Below are positions 17,852 through 25,580 of a stretch of DNA of 48,922 nt, one piece after another. The position numbers and the translations under genes are program-made. Below the pieces are notes generated by a model. The model did no database searches. It was given only the letters and a program-made list of their open reading frames with translations, and had not been told where the DNA came from. Each line of letters starts with the position of its first letter. Positions within the stretch are counted from its first letter, which is position 1. The stretch is from Eubacteriales bacterium (GTDB lineage: Bacteria; Bacillota; Clostridia; Lachnospirales; Lachnospiraceae). The stretch lies in assembly GCA_030524455.1 (NCBI GenBank), contig JAUNGT010000008.1, positions 1 to 48,922 of the forward strand, in the 5' to 3' direction.

Positions 17852-17898
17852 TGCCGTGTTTTCGGCAGTAAACTGTAGATGCTACTGAAAACACGGCA
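17852..17898 (+). promoter_or_regulatory. Perfect inverted repeat upstream of the second GH43 gene
   Basis: TGCCGTGTTTTC (17852-17863) and GAAAACACGGCA (17887-17898) are perfect 12-bp arms around 23 bases. A further AGTA/TACT pair lies just inside. No T run follows, so it is unlikely to be a simple terminator. It ends a few bases before the ribosome binding site GGGAGG of the GH43 gene. A weak promoter-like pair (TTGTTG 17847, TAAACT 17869) overlaps it, consistent with an operator. It marks the change from GC-rich to AT-rich sequence. Confidence 0.5.
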
Positions 17899-17918
17899 AG
17901 CAGGGAGGTATTGTATTT

Positions 17919-19496
17919 ATGACAGTGGTTCATAATCCGATTCTGAGAGGGTTTCATCCGGATCCCTCTATTGTGAAGGCAGGGAAAGATTATTATTTGG
18001 CGACATCTACATTTGAGTGGTTTCCCGGGGTAATGATTTATCATTCAAATAATTTATCAGATTGGGAGCTGGTCGCCCGCCCGTTAAATCGTCTTAGCCA
18101 GCTGAATATGGAAGGCGTAGAGGATTCGGGCGGCGTTTGGGCTCCCTGTCTGTCTTTTTGCGACGGGATATTTTATCTGATTTATACGAATGTGAGATCT
18201 TATCGGGGAGCATTTAAGGATACGCCGAATTTTCTGGTGACGGCTTCGGATATCAAAGGGCCCTGGTCAGAGCCGATATTTTTAAATGCCAGCGGCTTCG
18301 ATCCATCGCTGTTCCATGCGCCGGACGGAAAAAAATACCTGGTGAATATGCTGATGGATTATCGGAACTATCAGACCGCGTTTGGCGGTATTGTGCTGCA
18401 GGAGTATGATCCGGAGCAGAAGAGGCTTGTAGGCGAACGCAAAAATATTTTCAGGGGAACGCCGCTGGGCGTAACGGAAGGCCCTCATCTGTATTGGCAT
18501 GACGGATATTATTATTTGATGACTGCGGAGGGAGGGACCGGCTGGGGACATGCGGTTACCATGGCGAGAAGCCGGGAAATTAACGGCCCGTATGAACCGG
18601 ATCCGGAAGGCCCCATGCTGACAGCCAGACACTTGCCGGCCTGGCCGCTTCAGAAGGCGGGTCATGCAAGTCTGGTATCCGGCCCGGAGGAAGAATGGTA
18701 TCTGGTTCATCTGTGCAGCAGACCGGTAGGAGAGAAGAAAAGATGTATCCTAGGGAGAGAAACCGCGCTGCAGAAGGTGGTATGGGAAGACGGATGGCTC
18801 AGGCTTTTGGACAAAACCAATGTCCCGGCGTTGTCCGTGGAGGTGCCGGATACGCATAACGGGATGCTGCCGGAACAAAAGAGGGGCGAATGGCGGGAAG
18901 ATTTTGACGGGGACAGCTGGGCGGACGAATTGCAAACGCTGCGAATCCCGCTGGGAGAAAGGGCTTCCTTAAAAGCGCGTCCCGGATGGCTGAGGCTGTA
19001 CGGCGGGGAATCGCCGGAATCAACCTTCCGGCAATCCATGTTGGCCAGAAGACAGCAGAGCTTTAAAATACAGGCTGAGGTAAAGATGGAATTTGCCCCC
19101 AAAAATTTTCAGCACATGGCCGGTTTGATTTACTATTACAATACAAAGGGCTACTATTATTTATATCTGACGCAGGACGATAGCCTGGGGACAGTGCTTT
19201 CGGTGCTGGCATGTGATAATGGAGAAACCTTCTTCCCGATGGGAGCAGGGATGCCGGTTCAAATACAGAAAACGGTGTGGCTTCGCCTGTGCGTGAAGGA
19301 CGATCAGGCACAGTTTTTCTGGTCGGCCGATGGAAATATTTTTGAACCGATCGGAACGGTTTTGGATGCGTCGAAACTTTCGGATGATTATCCGGGTGGA
19401 TTTACGGGCGCGTTTATTGGGATGAGCTGTCAGGATCTGGAAGGAAATGGAATATATGCCGATTTTGATTATTTTTCATATATAGAACAGGAATAG
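17919..19496 (+). CDS. GH43 beta-xylosidase (GH43_11-like)
   Basis: A 525-residue inverting beta-xylosidase. The catalytic residues fall at the numbers known from Geobacillus XynB3: Asp15 (FHPDPS) base, Asp128 (FDPSLF) modulator and Glu187 (TEGPHL) acid. The propeller covers about 1-320, and the C-terminal concanavalin-like domain, which closes the active site in this subfamily, covers the rest. There is no signal peptide. Base composition is clearly more AT-rich than in the GH39 gene just upstream, and it is followed by its own terminator. It appears to belong to the AT-rich module with the downstream transporter rather than to the first locus. Confidence 0.94.
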   Translation: MTVVHNPILRGFHPDPSIVKAGKDYYLATSTFEWFPGVMIYHSNNLSDWELVARPLNRLSQLNMEGVEDSGGVWAPCLSFCDGIFYLIYTNVRSYRGAFKDTPNFLVTASDIKGPWSEPIFLNASGFDPSLFHAPDGKKYLVNMLMDYRNYQTAFGGIVLQEYDPEQKRLVGERKNIFRGTPLGVTEGPHLYWHDGYYYLMTAEGGTGWGHAVTMARSREINGPYEPDPEGPMLTARHLPAWPLQKAGHASLVSGPEEEWYLVHLCSRPVGEKKRCILGRETALQKVVWEDGWLRLLDKTNVPALSVEVPDTHNGMLPEQKRGEWREDFDGDSWADELQTLRIPLGERASLKARPGWLRLYGGESPESTFRQSMLARRQQSFKIQAEVKMEFAPKNFQHMAGLIYYYNTKGYYYLYLTQDDSLGTVLSVLACDNGETFFPMGAGMPVQIQKTVWLRLCVKDDQAQFFWSADGNIFEPIGTVLDASKLSDDYPGGFTGAFIGMSCQDLEGNGIYADFDYFSYIEQE

Positions 19497-19510
19497 AAAA
19501 TATTCAGAAG

Positions 19511-19555
19511 GTCCCGCCCGGATGAAGCGAAAGCTTTATCCGGGCGGGACTTTTT
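19511..19555 (+). terminator. Rho-independent terminator with GAAA tetraloop
   Basis: The arms 19511-19528 and 19533-19550 pair over 18 bp (one G-T wobble) around a GAAA loop, followed by five T. It ends the GH43 transcript. Confidence 0.95.
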
Positions 19556-19567
19556 GAGCTGTCCGTG

Positions 19568-19633
19568 CAAATTGTTCCGGCAAAGGCAGAACAGACCTTA
19601 AATAACAGGGAATCCGGCAGCCGGAACAATTTG
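19568..19633 (+). repeat. Inverted repeat in the gap before the second transporter
   Basis: CAAATTGTTCCGG (19568-19580) and CCGGAACAATTTG (19621-19633) are perfect 13-bp arms separated by 40 bases, and one mismatch outward the match continues. There is no T run. It lies upstream of a possible promoter and may be an operator for the module's regulator or a structured leader. Confidence 0.5.
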
Positions 19634-19656
19634 TACAGGCCGGAATTTATTGGCTC

Positions 19657-19686
19657 TTGTAAAGCAAGGCGCCGGAGTTTTATGAT
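19657..19686 (+). promoter_or_regulatory. Possible promoter of the second transporter operon
   Basis: TTGTAA (19657-19662) and TATGAT (19681-19686) are spaced 18 bases apart. They lie just downstream of the inverted repeat and 57 bases before the permease start. Tentative. Confidence 0.4.
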
Positions 19687-19742
19687 CTGACTCAGAAAGC
19701 CTGCTCACAGGCAGATGTAAAAAGAGGAGGAGACGTAAGACA

Positions 19743-20684
19743 ATGGGAAAAATCAGGAGACAGAGAAGAAGGAGGTTGCCGCGCTTTAAAGGAACAGTAA
19801 AGGAAAATATTCAGATTTATATGATGATGCTTCCCGCACTGGCTTTGATCGCAGTATTCTGCTATGCGCCTATGTATGGTTTGGTTATCGCGTTTCAGGA
19901 TTATGTACCGGGAAATCCCTTTTTGGGAGAGGGAGTAAAATGGGTAGGGCTGCGTTGGTTTGAAAAATTTATTTCCGGACATTACTTTGAGAGGCTGATT
20001 CGTAATACTTTAGTGCTAAGCGGGTTAAATCTTGTTTTTGGCTTTACAATGCCTATCCTGTTTGCGCTTTTACTGGATCAAATCAGAGCGTTAAAGTTTA
20101 AGAAGATCGTTCAGACGGCAAGCTATATGCCCTATTTTATTTCTACGGTAGTGGTGGCGGGAATGGTAATTTCGTTTGTCGATACGGACGGCCTGGTTAC
20201 AAATCTGCTGACGGTATTGGGGATGGAACGGCAGAACTATCATGTGAATCCGACTGCTTTTCCGGCGATTTATACGATAACAAATGTGTGGAAAAATTTT
20301 GGCTTTGGGAGCATTTTATATTGTTCTATTATTTCTTCTATTGATCCCGGGCTATATGAAGCGGCCCGTCTGGATGGAGCGAACCGATTGCAGCAGGTGC
20401 TGCATATTACATTGCCGGGATTGCAGGCGGTGATTGCGATACAGCTGATCCTGACGGTAGGGGCGCTTCTTGCGGCAAATACAGAATTAATCCTGTTGTT
20501 GTATACGCCGGCAACCTATGATGTCGCGGATGTTGTCGGGACTTATACATATCGTCTGGGCATTTTGGAAGGGCAGTACAGCTATACGACAGCGGCAGGC
20601 CTGTTCACAGCGGTGATTGGATTTTGCTTTACGTTTGCAGCGAATAGAATCAGTGACCGGATGACAGGATACGGACTCTGGTAA
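19743..20684 (+). CDS. Carbohydrate ABC transporter permease, LplB type (second system)
   Basis: A 313-residue membrane permease with about six segments, the first near residues 25-47 (MMMLPALALIAVFCYAPMYG). The cytoplasmic N-terminus is very basic. The EAA loop reads YEAARLDGANR followed by ITLPGLQ, which docks onto an ATPase encoded elsewhere. It opens a three-gene transporter operon in the AT-rich block. The best ribosome binding site, GGAGG at 19726-19730, is 12 bases from the ATG, slightly long. It is a diverged relative of the permease at 13209, not a recent copy. Confidence 0.92.
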   Translation: MGKIRRQRRRRLPRFKGTVKENIQIYMMMLPALALIAVFCYAPMYGLVIAFQDYVPGNPFLGEGVKWVGLRWFEKFISGHYFERLIRNTLVLSGLNLVFGFTMPILFALLLDQIRALKFKKIVQTASYMPYFISTVVVAGMVISFVDTDGLVTNLLTVLGMERQNYHVNPTAFPAIYTITNVWKNFGFGSILYCSIISSIDPGLYEAARLDGANRLQQVLHITLPGLQAVIAIQLILTVGALLAANTELILLLYTPATYDVADVVGTYTYRLGILEGQYSYTTAAGLFTAVIGFCFTFAANRISDRMTGYGLW

Positions 20685-20694
20685 GGGGGAAAAT

Positions 20695-21588
20695 ATGAAG
20701 AGAAAGATGCGGGAAGGAAATCGGTATTTTACCATGCTGCACTATTTGTTGGCGGCGGTCGTAATTTTTATTACGGTATATCCAATGTATTATGTATTGA
20801 TTTTGTCGTTGAGCGAGCCGATTCACGCGGCGACAATGAAGGTATATATATGGCCGAAGGGGTTTAATTTATCGGCTTATCAGGTTCTGGTTTCCGACAT
20901 AAAAATGTGGAGAGCCTATGCGAATACAATTTTATATGTGATACCGACTACGATCTTAATGATTGTGACAAGCACGCTGGTTGCGTATGGACTGAATTAC
21001 AGAAAATTGGTGGGGAGAAAGTTCCTGACGATGTTTCTTTTGATTCCGATGTATTTTACAGGAGGTATTATTCCTTCCTTTTTGCTGATCGTGAAGCTGG
21101 GGCTGTATGATAATCCGTTATCGCAGATCCTCCCCGCAAGCTTCTCCATATGGAACATCATTCTGGTTAAGGCGTATTTCAGAACGATTCCGGATTCTCT
21201 GACAGAAGCGGCAAAAATGGACGGAGCGGGCATGTATCAAATTCTGACCAAAATATTTGTGCCTTTGGGAAAGCCGATTTTTGCGGTGCTGGCCGTATAT
21301 ACGATTGTGGGAACCTGGAACAGCTGGTTTAATGCGATGTTGTATTTACCGCACACACAGTGGCAGCCGCTTCAAATGTATTTGAGAAGAATTTTGGTGG
21401 AGACAAATCAAAATGCCTCACAGGTAATGGATGCAGCAGCTGCAATGGAGTTTGCCCGGCGGCAGTTATCCAACGCGCAATTAAAATATGCAATGATTAT
21501 TTTTACGACACTTCCCGTGCTGTGCACGTATCCTTTTTTCCAGAAATATTTTGTGAAGGGGATGGTGTTGGGATCACTGAAGGAGTAG
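20695..21588 (+). CDS. Carbohydrate ABC transporter permease, YtcP/LplC type (second system)
   Basis: A 297-residue permease of the MalG-like group with six predicted membrane segments, the first near 17-40. The EAA loop TEAAKMDGAGMYQ followed by FVPLGKP is present, and the C-terminal KYFVKGMVLGSLKE matches the YtcP/LplC ending. It pairs with the preceding permease, only ten bases upstream. Confidence 0.92.
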   Translation: MKRKMREGNRYFTMLHYLLAAVVIFITVYPMYYVLILSLSEPIHAATMKVYIWPKGFNLSAYQVLVSDIKMWRAYANTILYVIPTTILMIVTSTLVAYGLNYRKLVGRKFLTMFLLIPMYFTGGIIPSFLLIVKLGLYDNPLSQILPASFSIWNIILVKAYFRTIPDSLTEAAKMDGAGMYQILTKIFVPLGKPIFAVLAVYTIVGTWNSWFNAMLYLPHTQWQPLQMYLRRILVETNQNASQVMDAAAAMEFARRQLSNAQLKYAMIIFTTLPVLCTYPFFQKYFVKGMVLGSLKE

Positions 21589-21624
21589 GGAAGTAAAACG
21601 ATATAAAAAACAGGAGGATAAGAG

Positions 21625-23334
21625 ATGAAAAACAGAAACAAAGGGGCGGCAATATCGGTTTCAATGGCAGCGCTGTTGATGGCGGGAGCGATCAGCGGAT
21701 GCGGCAATACCGCAGGAACCGAAAATAAGGCGGGAGAAAATTCGCCTGCATCCGCAACGGATCAAAATGAAGAACAGCTGGATGTGATCAAAGTGATGGG
21801 TATGGACTGGTCCAGAACGGATAATAATGGAAAACAGGTTTATCTGTCGGAATGGGTCAACGGGGACAGCAAGCTTTGGGATCGGCTGGAAAGTGATTTG
21901 GCTGAGCGGGGGATTCGGCTGGAGGTGGATTTAATCCCGGAGGATCAGTATGAGACGGTAATACAGACACAGATTGCATCCGGTCTTTCCTGCGATTTTG
22001 TCAATATAACAGGCGTGGATAATAAGACGATTTCCAATCTTGTAAATCAGGGGAAGCTGTTGGCAATCAATGAAATATGGAGCCAATACTCGCAGGAAGA
22101 TACGAAGAAATTTTACGATGAAGGAATCGGCTCCGAGATTGCCAAGCTGAATCGGATGGAGAACGGAAACGTATATAAATTGTCCGGTATTACAGTAGGA
22201 GACTATAACGGGACGCAGTGGGGAAGCTTTACGGGAGGCCTGATTCGGAAGGACTGGCTTGATAAGCTCGGTTTAAAAAAGCCGGAAACAACGGAGGAAT
22301 TATTTGAAGCGCTGAAGGCGTTTGCGGATCAGGATATGAATGGCAGCGGGAGCCCGGATGAGGTGGTTACAGTAGATCTTGGCAGCTTTGGGACCGGGAT
22401 TGCACAATGCTTCGGATTAGGCGTTCAGCCGTATTTTATTGATTATGAGACGGGGAAAGCAAACAGTCCCTGGTATCAGGAAGGCATTAAGGACTATATC
22501 CGGTATATGAACAGACTTCACCAGGAAGGACTGCTGGATACTTCCGGACAGGGAACAGAAAAGAGGGCGGAAAACAAGGTTTCCTTCCTGACGGAATGGT
22601 GGGTGGAGACTTGGGTAGAACCCGCGGTAAATACGCCGGAAGGAGAGGCAAAGCCATATTTTGACGGGATTTTATGCAAAGGGCTGGAGGGAGTAAATCC
22701 GCTGATCAGCAGGCAGAGCGCAATACAGAAGGGCGGAAATGATTTTGCAGTAACCTCAAATGCGGATCCGGAGGCGATCGGACGCCTTTTGGATTATCTT
22801 GCCAGTGAAGAATACAGCGTATTGACAGAGTATGGAATTGAGGGTTATAGCTATGAACTGGACGAAGACGGGAAGAAGGTGGCATTGGATCCGGGAGATA
22901 ACAGCGAGGTGCAGCTAATCACACAGACATGTGCGCTTTGGACCGAAAATGGAATTTTCCCAAGAATGGAGATCACAGACAGGGCTCAGGAACTGGAAAA
23001 ATGCGCGGAAGCCGGGCTGACAATGGGTTATCCGGAAACAGGCTTTGCAGATAAGGCACAAACAATACGCGACGTATATGAAAATGAAGATAAGTATCAT
23101 TACGCCTACCTGAACACGGAAGCAGAGCTGGCGGCCCCGACGGATGAGGAGACAGAACAGATTGCGGAATTGCAGGCAGATTTTGAAACTTATTATCAGG
23201 AGCTCCTGACAAAGCTGATTTTGGGACAGCTGCCCCTGGAAGATTGGGATACCTATATTGCGGAGCTGAAGGATCTGGGGTTGGACGAATTGCTGGAGAT
23301 TACGCAGAACCGCTACGACAGAATTGCAAAATAA
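21625..23334 (+). CDS. Extracellular sugar-binding lipoprotein, LplA type (second system)
   Basis: A 569-residue secreted binding protein. The signal peptide ends in the lipobox ISGC with lipidated Cys26. A Ser/Ala/Asn-rich linker runs to about residue 50. A calcium-binding-like loop (DQDMNGSGSPDE) near residues 235-246 is common in LplA-type binding proteins. Unlike the first system, the gene order is permease-permease-binding protein. The ligand is unknown; the neighbouring GH43 suggests a xylose-containing oligosaccharide. The site AGGAGG precedes the ATG. Confidence 0.9.
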   Translation: MKNRNKGAAISVSMAALLMAGAISGCGNTAGTENKAGENSPASATDQNEEQLDVIKVMGMDWSRTDNNGKQVYLSEWVNGDSKLWDRLESDLAERGIRLEVDLIPEDQYETVIQTQIASGLSCDFVNITGVDNKTISNLVNQGKLLAINEIWSQYSQEDTKKFYDEGIGSEIAKLNRMENGNVYKLSGITVGDYNGTQWGSFTGGLIRKDWLDKLGLKKPETTEELFEALKAFADQDMNGSGSPDEVVTVDLGSFGTGIAQCFGLGVQPYFIDYETGKANSPWYQEGIKDYIRYMNRLHQEGLLDTSGQGTEKRAENKVSFLTEWWVETWVEPAVNTPEGEAKPYFDGILCKGLEGVNPLISRQSAIQKGGNDFAVTSNADPEAIGRLLDYLASEEYSVLTEYGIEGYSYELDEDGKKVALDPGDNSEVQLITQTCALWTENGIFPRMEITDRAQELEKCAEAGLTMGYPETGFADKAQTIRDVYENEDKYHYAYLNTEAELAAPTDEETEQIAELQADFETYYQELLTKLILGQLPLEDWDTYIAELKDLGLDELLEITQNRYDRIAK

Positions 23335-23355
23335 AAAACAGACACGACGGAAGAT

Positions 23356-23397
23356 GCTGCTGCGCCGAATGTTACCATTCGGCGTAACAGTGTTTTT
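23356..23397 (+). terminator. Hairpin with T run between binding protein and regulator
   Basis: CGCCGAATG (23363-23371) and CATTCGGCG (23376-23384) form a perfect 9-bp stem with a TTAC loop. Pairing extends outward with one mismatch and wobbles, and five T follow. It would reduce transcription of the downstream regulator from the transporter promoter. Confidence 0.75.
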
Positions 23398-23416
23398 GTG
23401 CTGGAAAGGAGGGAAT

Positions 23417-25522
23417 ATGGTGAATTTCAGGGAAAAACGATATTTTAGAATGATTTTTTTGTATTTTTTTATGGTAACACTGCTGGCGGTTTTGATGCTG
23501 CTTGGCGTGATAATGTATCAATACTGGAAGCAGAACCTGCTGTTGGCAAAGAAAAGCGCAGAAAATACGATGGAGCAGCTTGCACAGGTGATGGATGAGA
23601 AAATCAATCAGATAGATCTGTTTGCGACGCAGCTCAAATCGGATAAATGGATTCGTTACGCTTCCTCCAATTCTCTCGTGCTGCGGGATAAAATTGATAT
23701 GATAAAAAGAGAAGAAATCTGTGGACAGTTGGGAGATATGGAAGATATTTTCCGGCTTTGTGAGTCCGCTGCTGTGCTGGTTCCCGGACAGGATTTGTGT
23801 ATTGACAGATATTCTTTTTGGGAAATGGATCGATATTTTAATTCTATTGGACTTTATAGCGGGATATATACTGATCTGGAACATGAGATGCAGGGAAAAT
23901 ATACAACCTTATACATGTATAGCAATGATAAGATCCGCAAAGAGAGGGATAATTTTATTATTGCAAGACGTTTGGAATATGAGGATACCCTTAGACGCCA
24001 GCTTTTTGTTTATATGGATGGAAATGCAGTAAAAAAATATCTGATGGAGTATGAACCGGAGTTGCTGGAACTCAAAATTGTGCAGGACGGGCAGGTCATA
24101 TATCATTTATCCAATGAAAAAAAGAAGGCGCGGGAGAATATTGTGCAGACAATCGCTTCGCGTTATCTGTGGGAATATGAAATTTCCCTTTCAGAGCCGA
24201 CGGTTACCTTACCGTGGATGCCAATCATAGTTTTGTCAGTAATCGGAGGGGCTGTAGTGGCTTTTGGGGGAGCATATGGATTTGCGGTTCTTTTATACAG
24301 GCCGGTAATACAATTGATGAAAAATCTGGGAATGCATCAGGGAACACCCAGAGATGAACTGGAGGAAATCAGTTCCTCGTTTAAAAAACTGTCCGATGAA
24401 AAAGAAAATATGGAGGAGCTGGCAAATCAGTATTATATGGTTGGACAAAATAACTTTTTGGCAAGCTTGTTATATGGATCTTTTGATACGCACAAGGTGG
24501 AAGAAAACAGCAGAAAATATTTCCTGGGGATGAACAATGAAAAGGGCTATATGGTGGCGCTGATCACAAAGGATCCCGCATCTGAGGATAAAAAACAGGC
24601 CATGGACATTGTGATCCGGCTGGAATTGCATTGCTGCAGAAACGGATGTCAGGTGGCCTTGTATCAGGAAAATGAGATGTATTATCTTATTATTTACGGA
24701 AATATGGATGAAGCTCAACTCATGGATCAGAGAAAAAAGCTGGGAATGTTTTTGGATAATATGGAAGAAGGAGGAGGCGTTGAGATAAAGATTGGCTATC
24801 CTTATGCGGGCTTTGGAGGAATTCATTTGTCCTGGAAGGATATTCAGGAAGAAAAGGGAAGCGAAAGCTTTTATTGCCCGCTGGAGCTGGAAATCAAGCT
24901 GGTAAATCTGATTACTATGGAAAGCTTTAACGGGGCCAGAGAAATATTGGCACAATTAAAACGGGAAAATTGTTCAAGACAGCTCTCGGCAGCGGAGATT
25001 AGAAAATGGGGAAATATATTGCTGTCGGATTTTATGCGTACACCGATGGGGCAGAGAATGGATTTGCGAAAACAAAAGGTAAATGAAATGATGATTGGAA
25101 ATATGGACAGACTGGACACGCTGTGGGGACTTTTGGAGGAGTTGTTAAGCAGCTTTGAAAACCGCTATTTTTCGGATCATAATATAAAATCTCTGGGGGT
25201 AGAGATTGTGGAATATGTAAAACAAAATTTTACAGATTCCGCTCTGTCGCAGCAGGGAATTGCAGACCTGTTTAAAATTTCCAGACCGACGGTTTCCAAG
25301 GTGTTTAAGGCGACCACGAATATGAATTTTGTGGAATATCTCCATCGGTTAAGAGTGAAACAGGCAAAGCTTCTGCTTGATCAAGGCGATCGTGTAGAGA
25401 CAACAATAAAAAGGTGCGGTTATGAAAATGAGATAACAATGAAAAGGGCATTTGTAAAGTATGAGGGAATAACACCGAGAGAATACGTCAGACGAAAGAA
25501 AGAACCTCCGATTGCGCCATAG
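23417..25522 (+). CDS. Membrane-anchored AraC-family regulator
   Basis: A 701-residue protein joining a sensor and a DNA-binding domain in one chain. The first membrane segment (about 10-35) and a second near 270-295 (IIVLSVIGGAVVAFGGAYGFAVLLY) frame an extracellular sensing region. A cytoplasmic middle region follows. The C-terminal AraC helix-turn-helix domain (about 595-695) includes LSQQGIADLFKISRPTVSKVF and ends with ITPREYVRR. This architecture is known from Bacillus YtdP/YesS-type proteins. The start is placed at 23417, where AAGGAGG lies at the right distance; an open frame from 23324 would run through the terminator hairpin. It most likely senses the oligosaccharide of this module and controls the preceding genes. 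Confidence 0.88.
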   Translation: MVNFREKRYFRMIFLYFFMVTLLAVLMLLGVIMYQYWKQNLLLAKKSAENTMEQLAQVMDEKINQIDLFATQLKSDKWIRYASSNSLVLRDKIDMIKREEICGQLGDMEDIFRLCESAAVLVPGQDLCIDRYSFWEMDRYFNSIGLYSGIYTDLEHEMQGKYTTLYMYSNDKIRKERDNFIIARRLEYEDTLRRQLFVYMDGNAVKKYLMEYEPELLELKIVQDGQVIYHLSNEKKKARENIVQTIASRYLWEYEISLSEPTVTLPWMPIIVLSVIGGAVVAFGGAYGFAVLLYRPVIQLMKNLGMHQGTPRDELEEISSSFKKLSDEKENMEELANQYYMVGQNNFLASLLYGSFDTHKVEENSRKYFLGMNNEKGYMVALITKDPASEDKKQAMDIVIRLELHCCRNGCQVALYQENEMYYLIIYGNMDEAQLMDQRKKLGMFLDNMEEGGGVEIKIGYPYAGFGGIHLSWKDIQEEKGSESFYCPLELEIKLVNLITMESFNGAREILAQLKRENCSRQLSAAEIRKWGNILLSDFMRTPMGQRMDLRKQKVNEMMIGNMDRLDTLWGLLEELLSSFENRYFSDHNIKSLGVEIVEYVKQNFTDSALSQQGIADLFKISRPTVSKVFKATTNMNFVEYLHRLRVKQAKLLLDQGDRVETTIKRCGYENEITMKRAFVKYEGITPREYVRRKKEPPIAP

Positions 25523-25540
25523 GAGAAAAACGGCTATACT
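25512..25540 (+). promoter_or_regulatory. Possible promoter of the helicase gene
   Basis: TTGCGC (25512-25517) and TATACT (25535-25540), spaced 17 bases, straddle the end of the regulator gene. The -10 matches five of six consensus bases. It would give the helicase its own transcript. Confidence 0.45.
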
Positions 25541-25580
25541 GGATCCTAACAGAATAACAAAAGCAAGGAAGGAGCGCTGT

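Noticed and set aside
17852..17898. Rho-independent terminator after GH39
   Set aside because: The stem is good but it is followed by AAGCAGGGAGG, with no T run, so a regulatory role is more likely.
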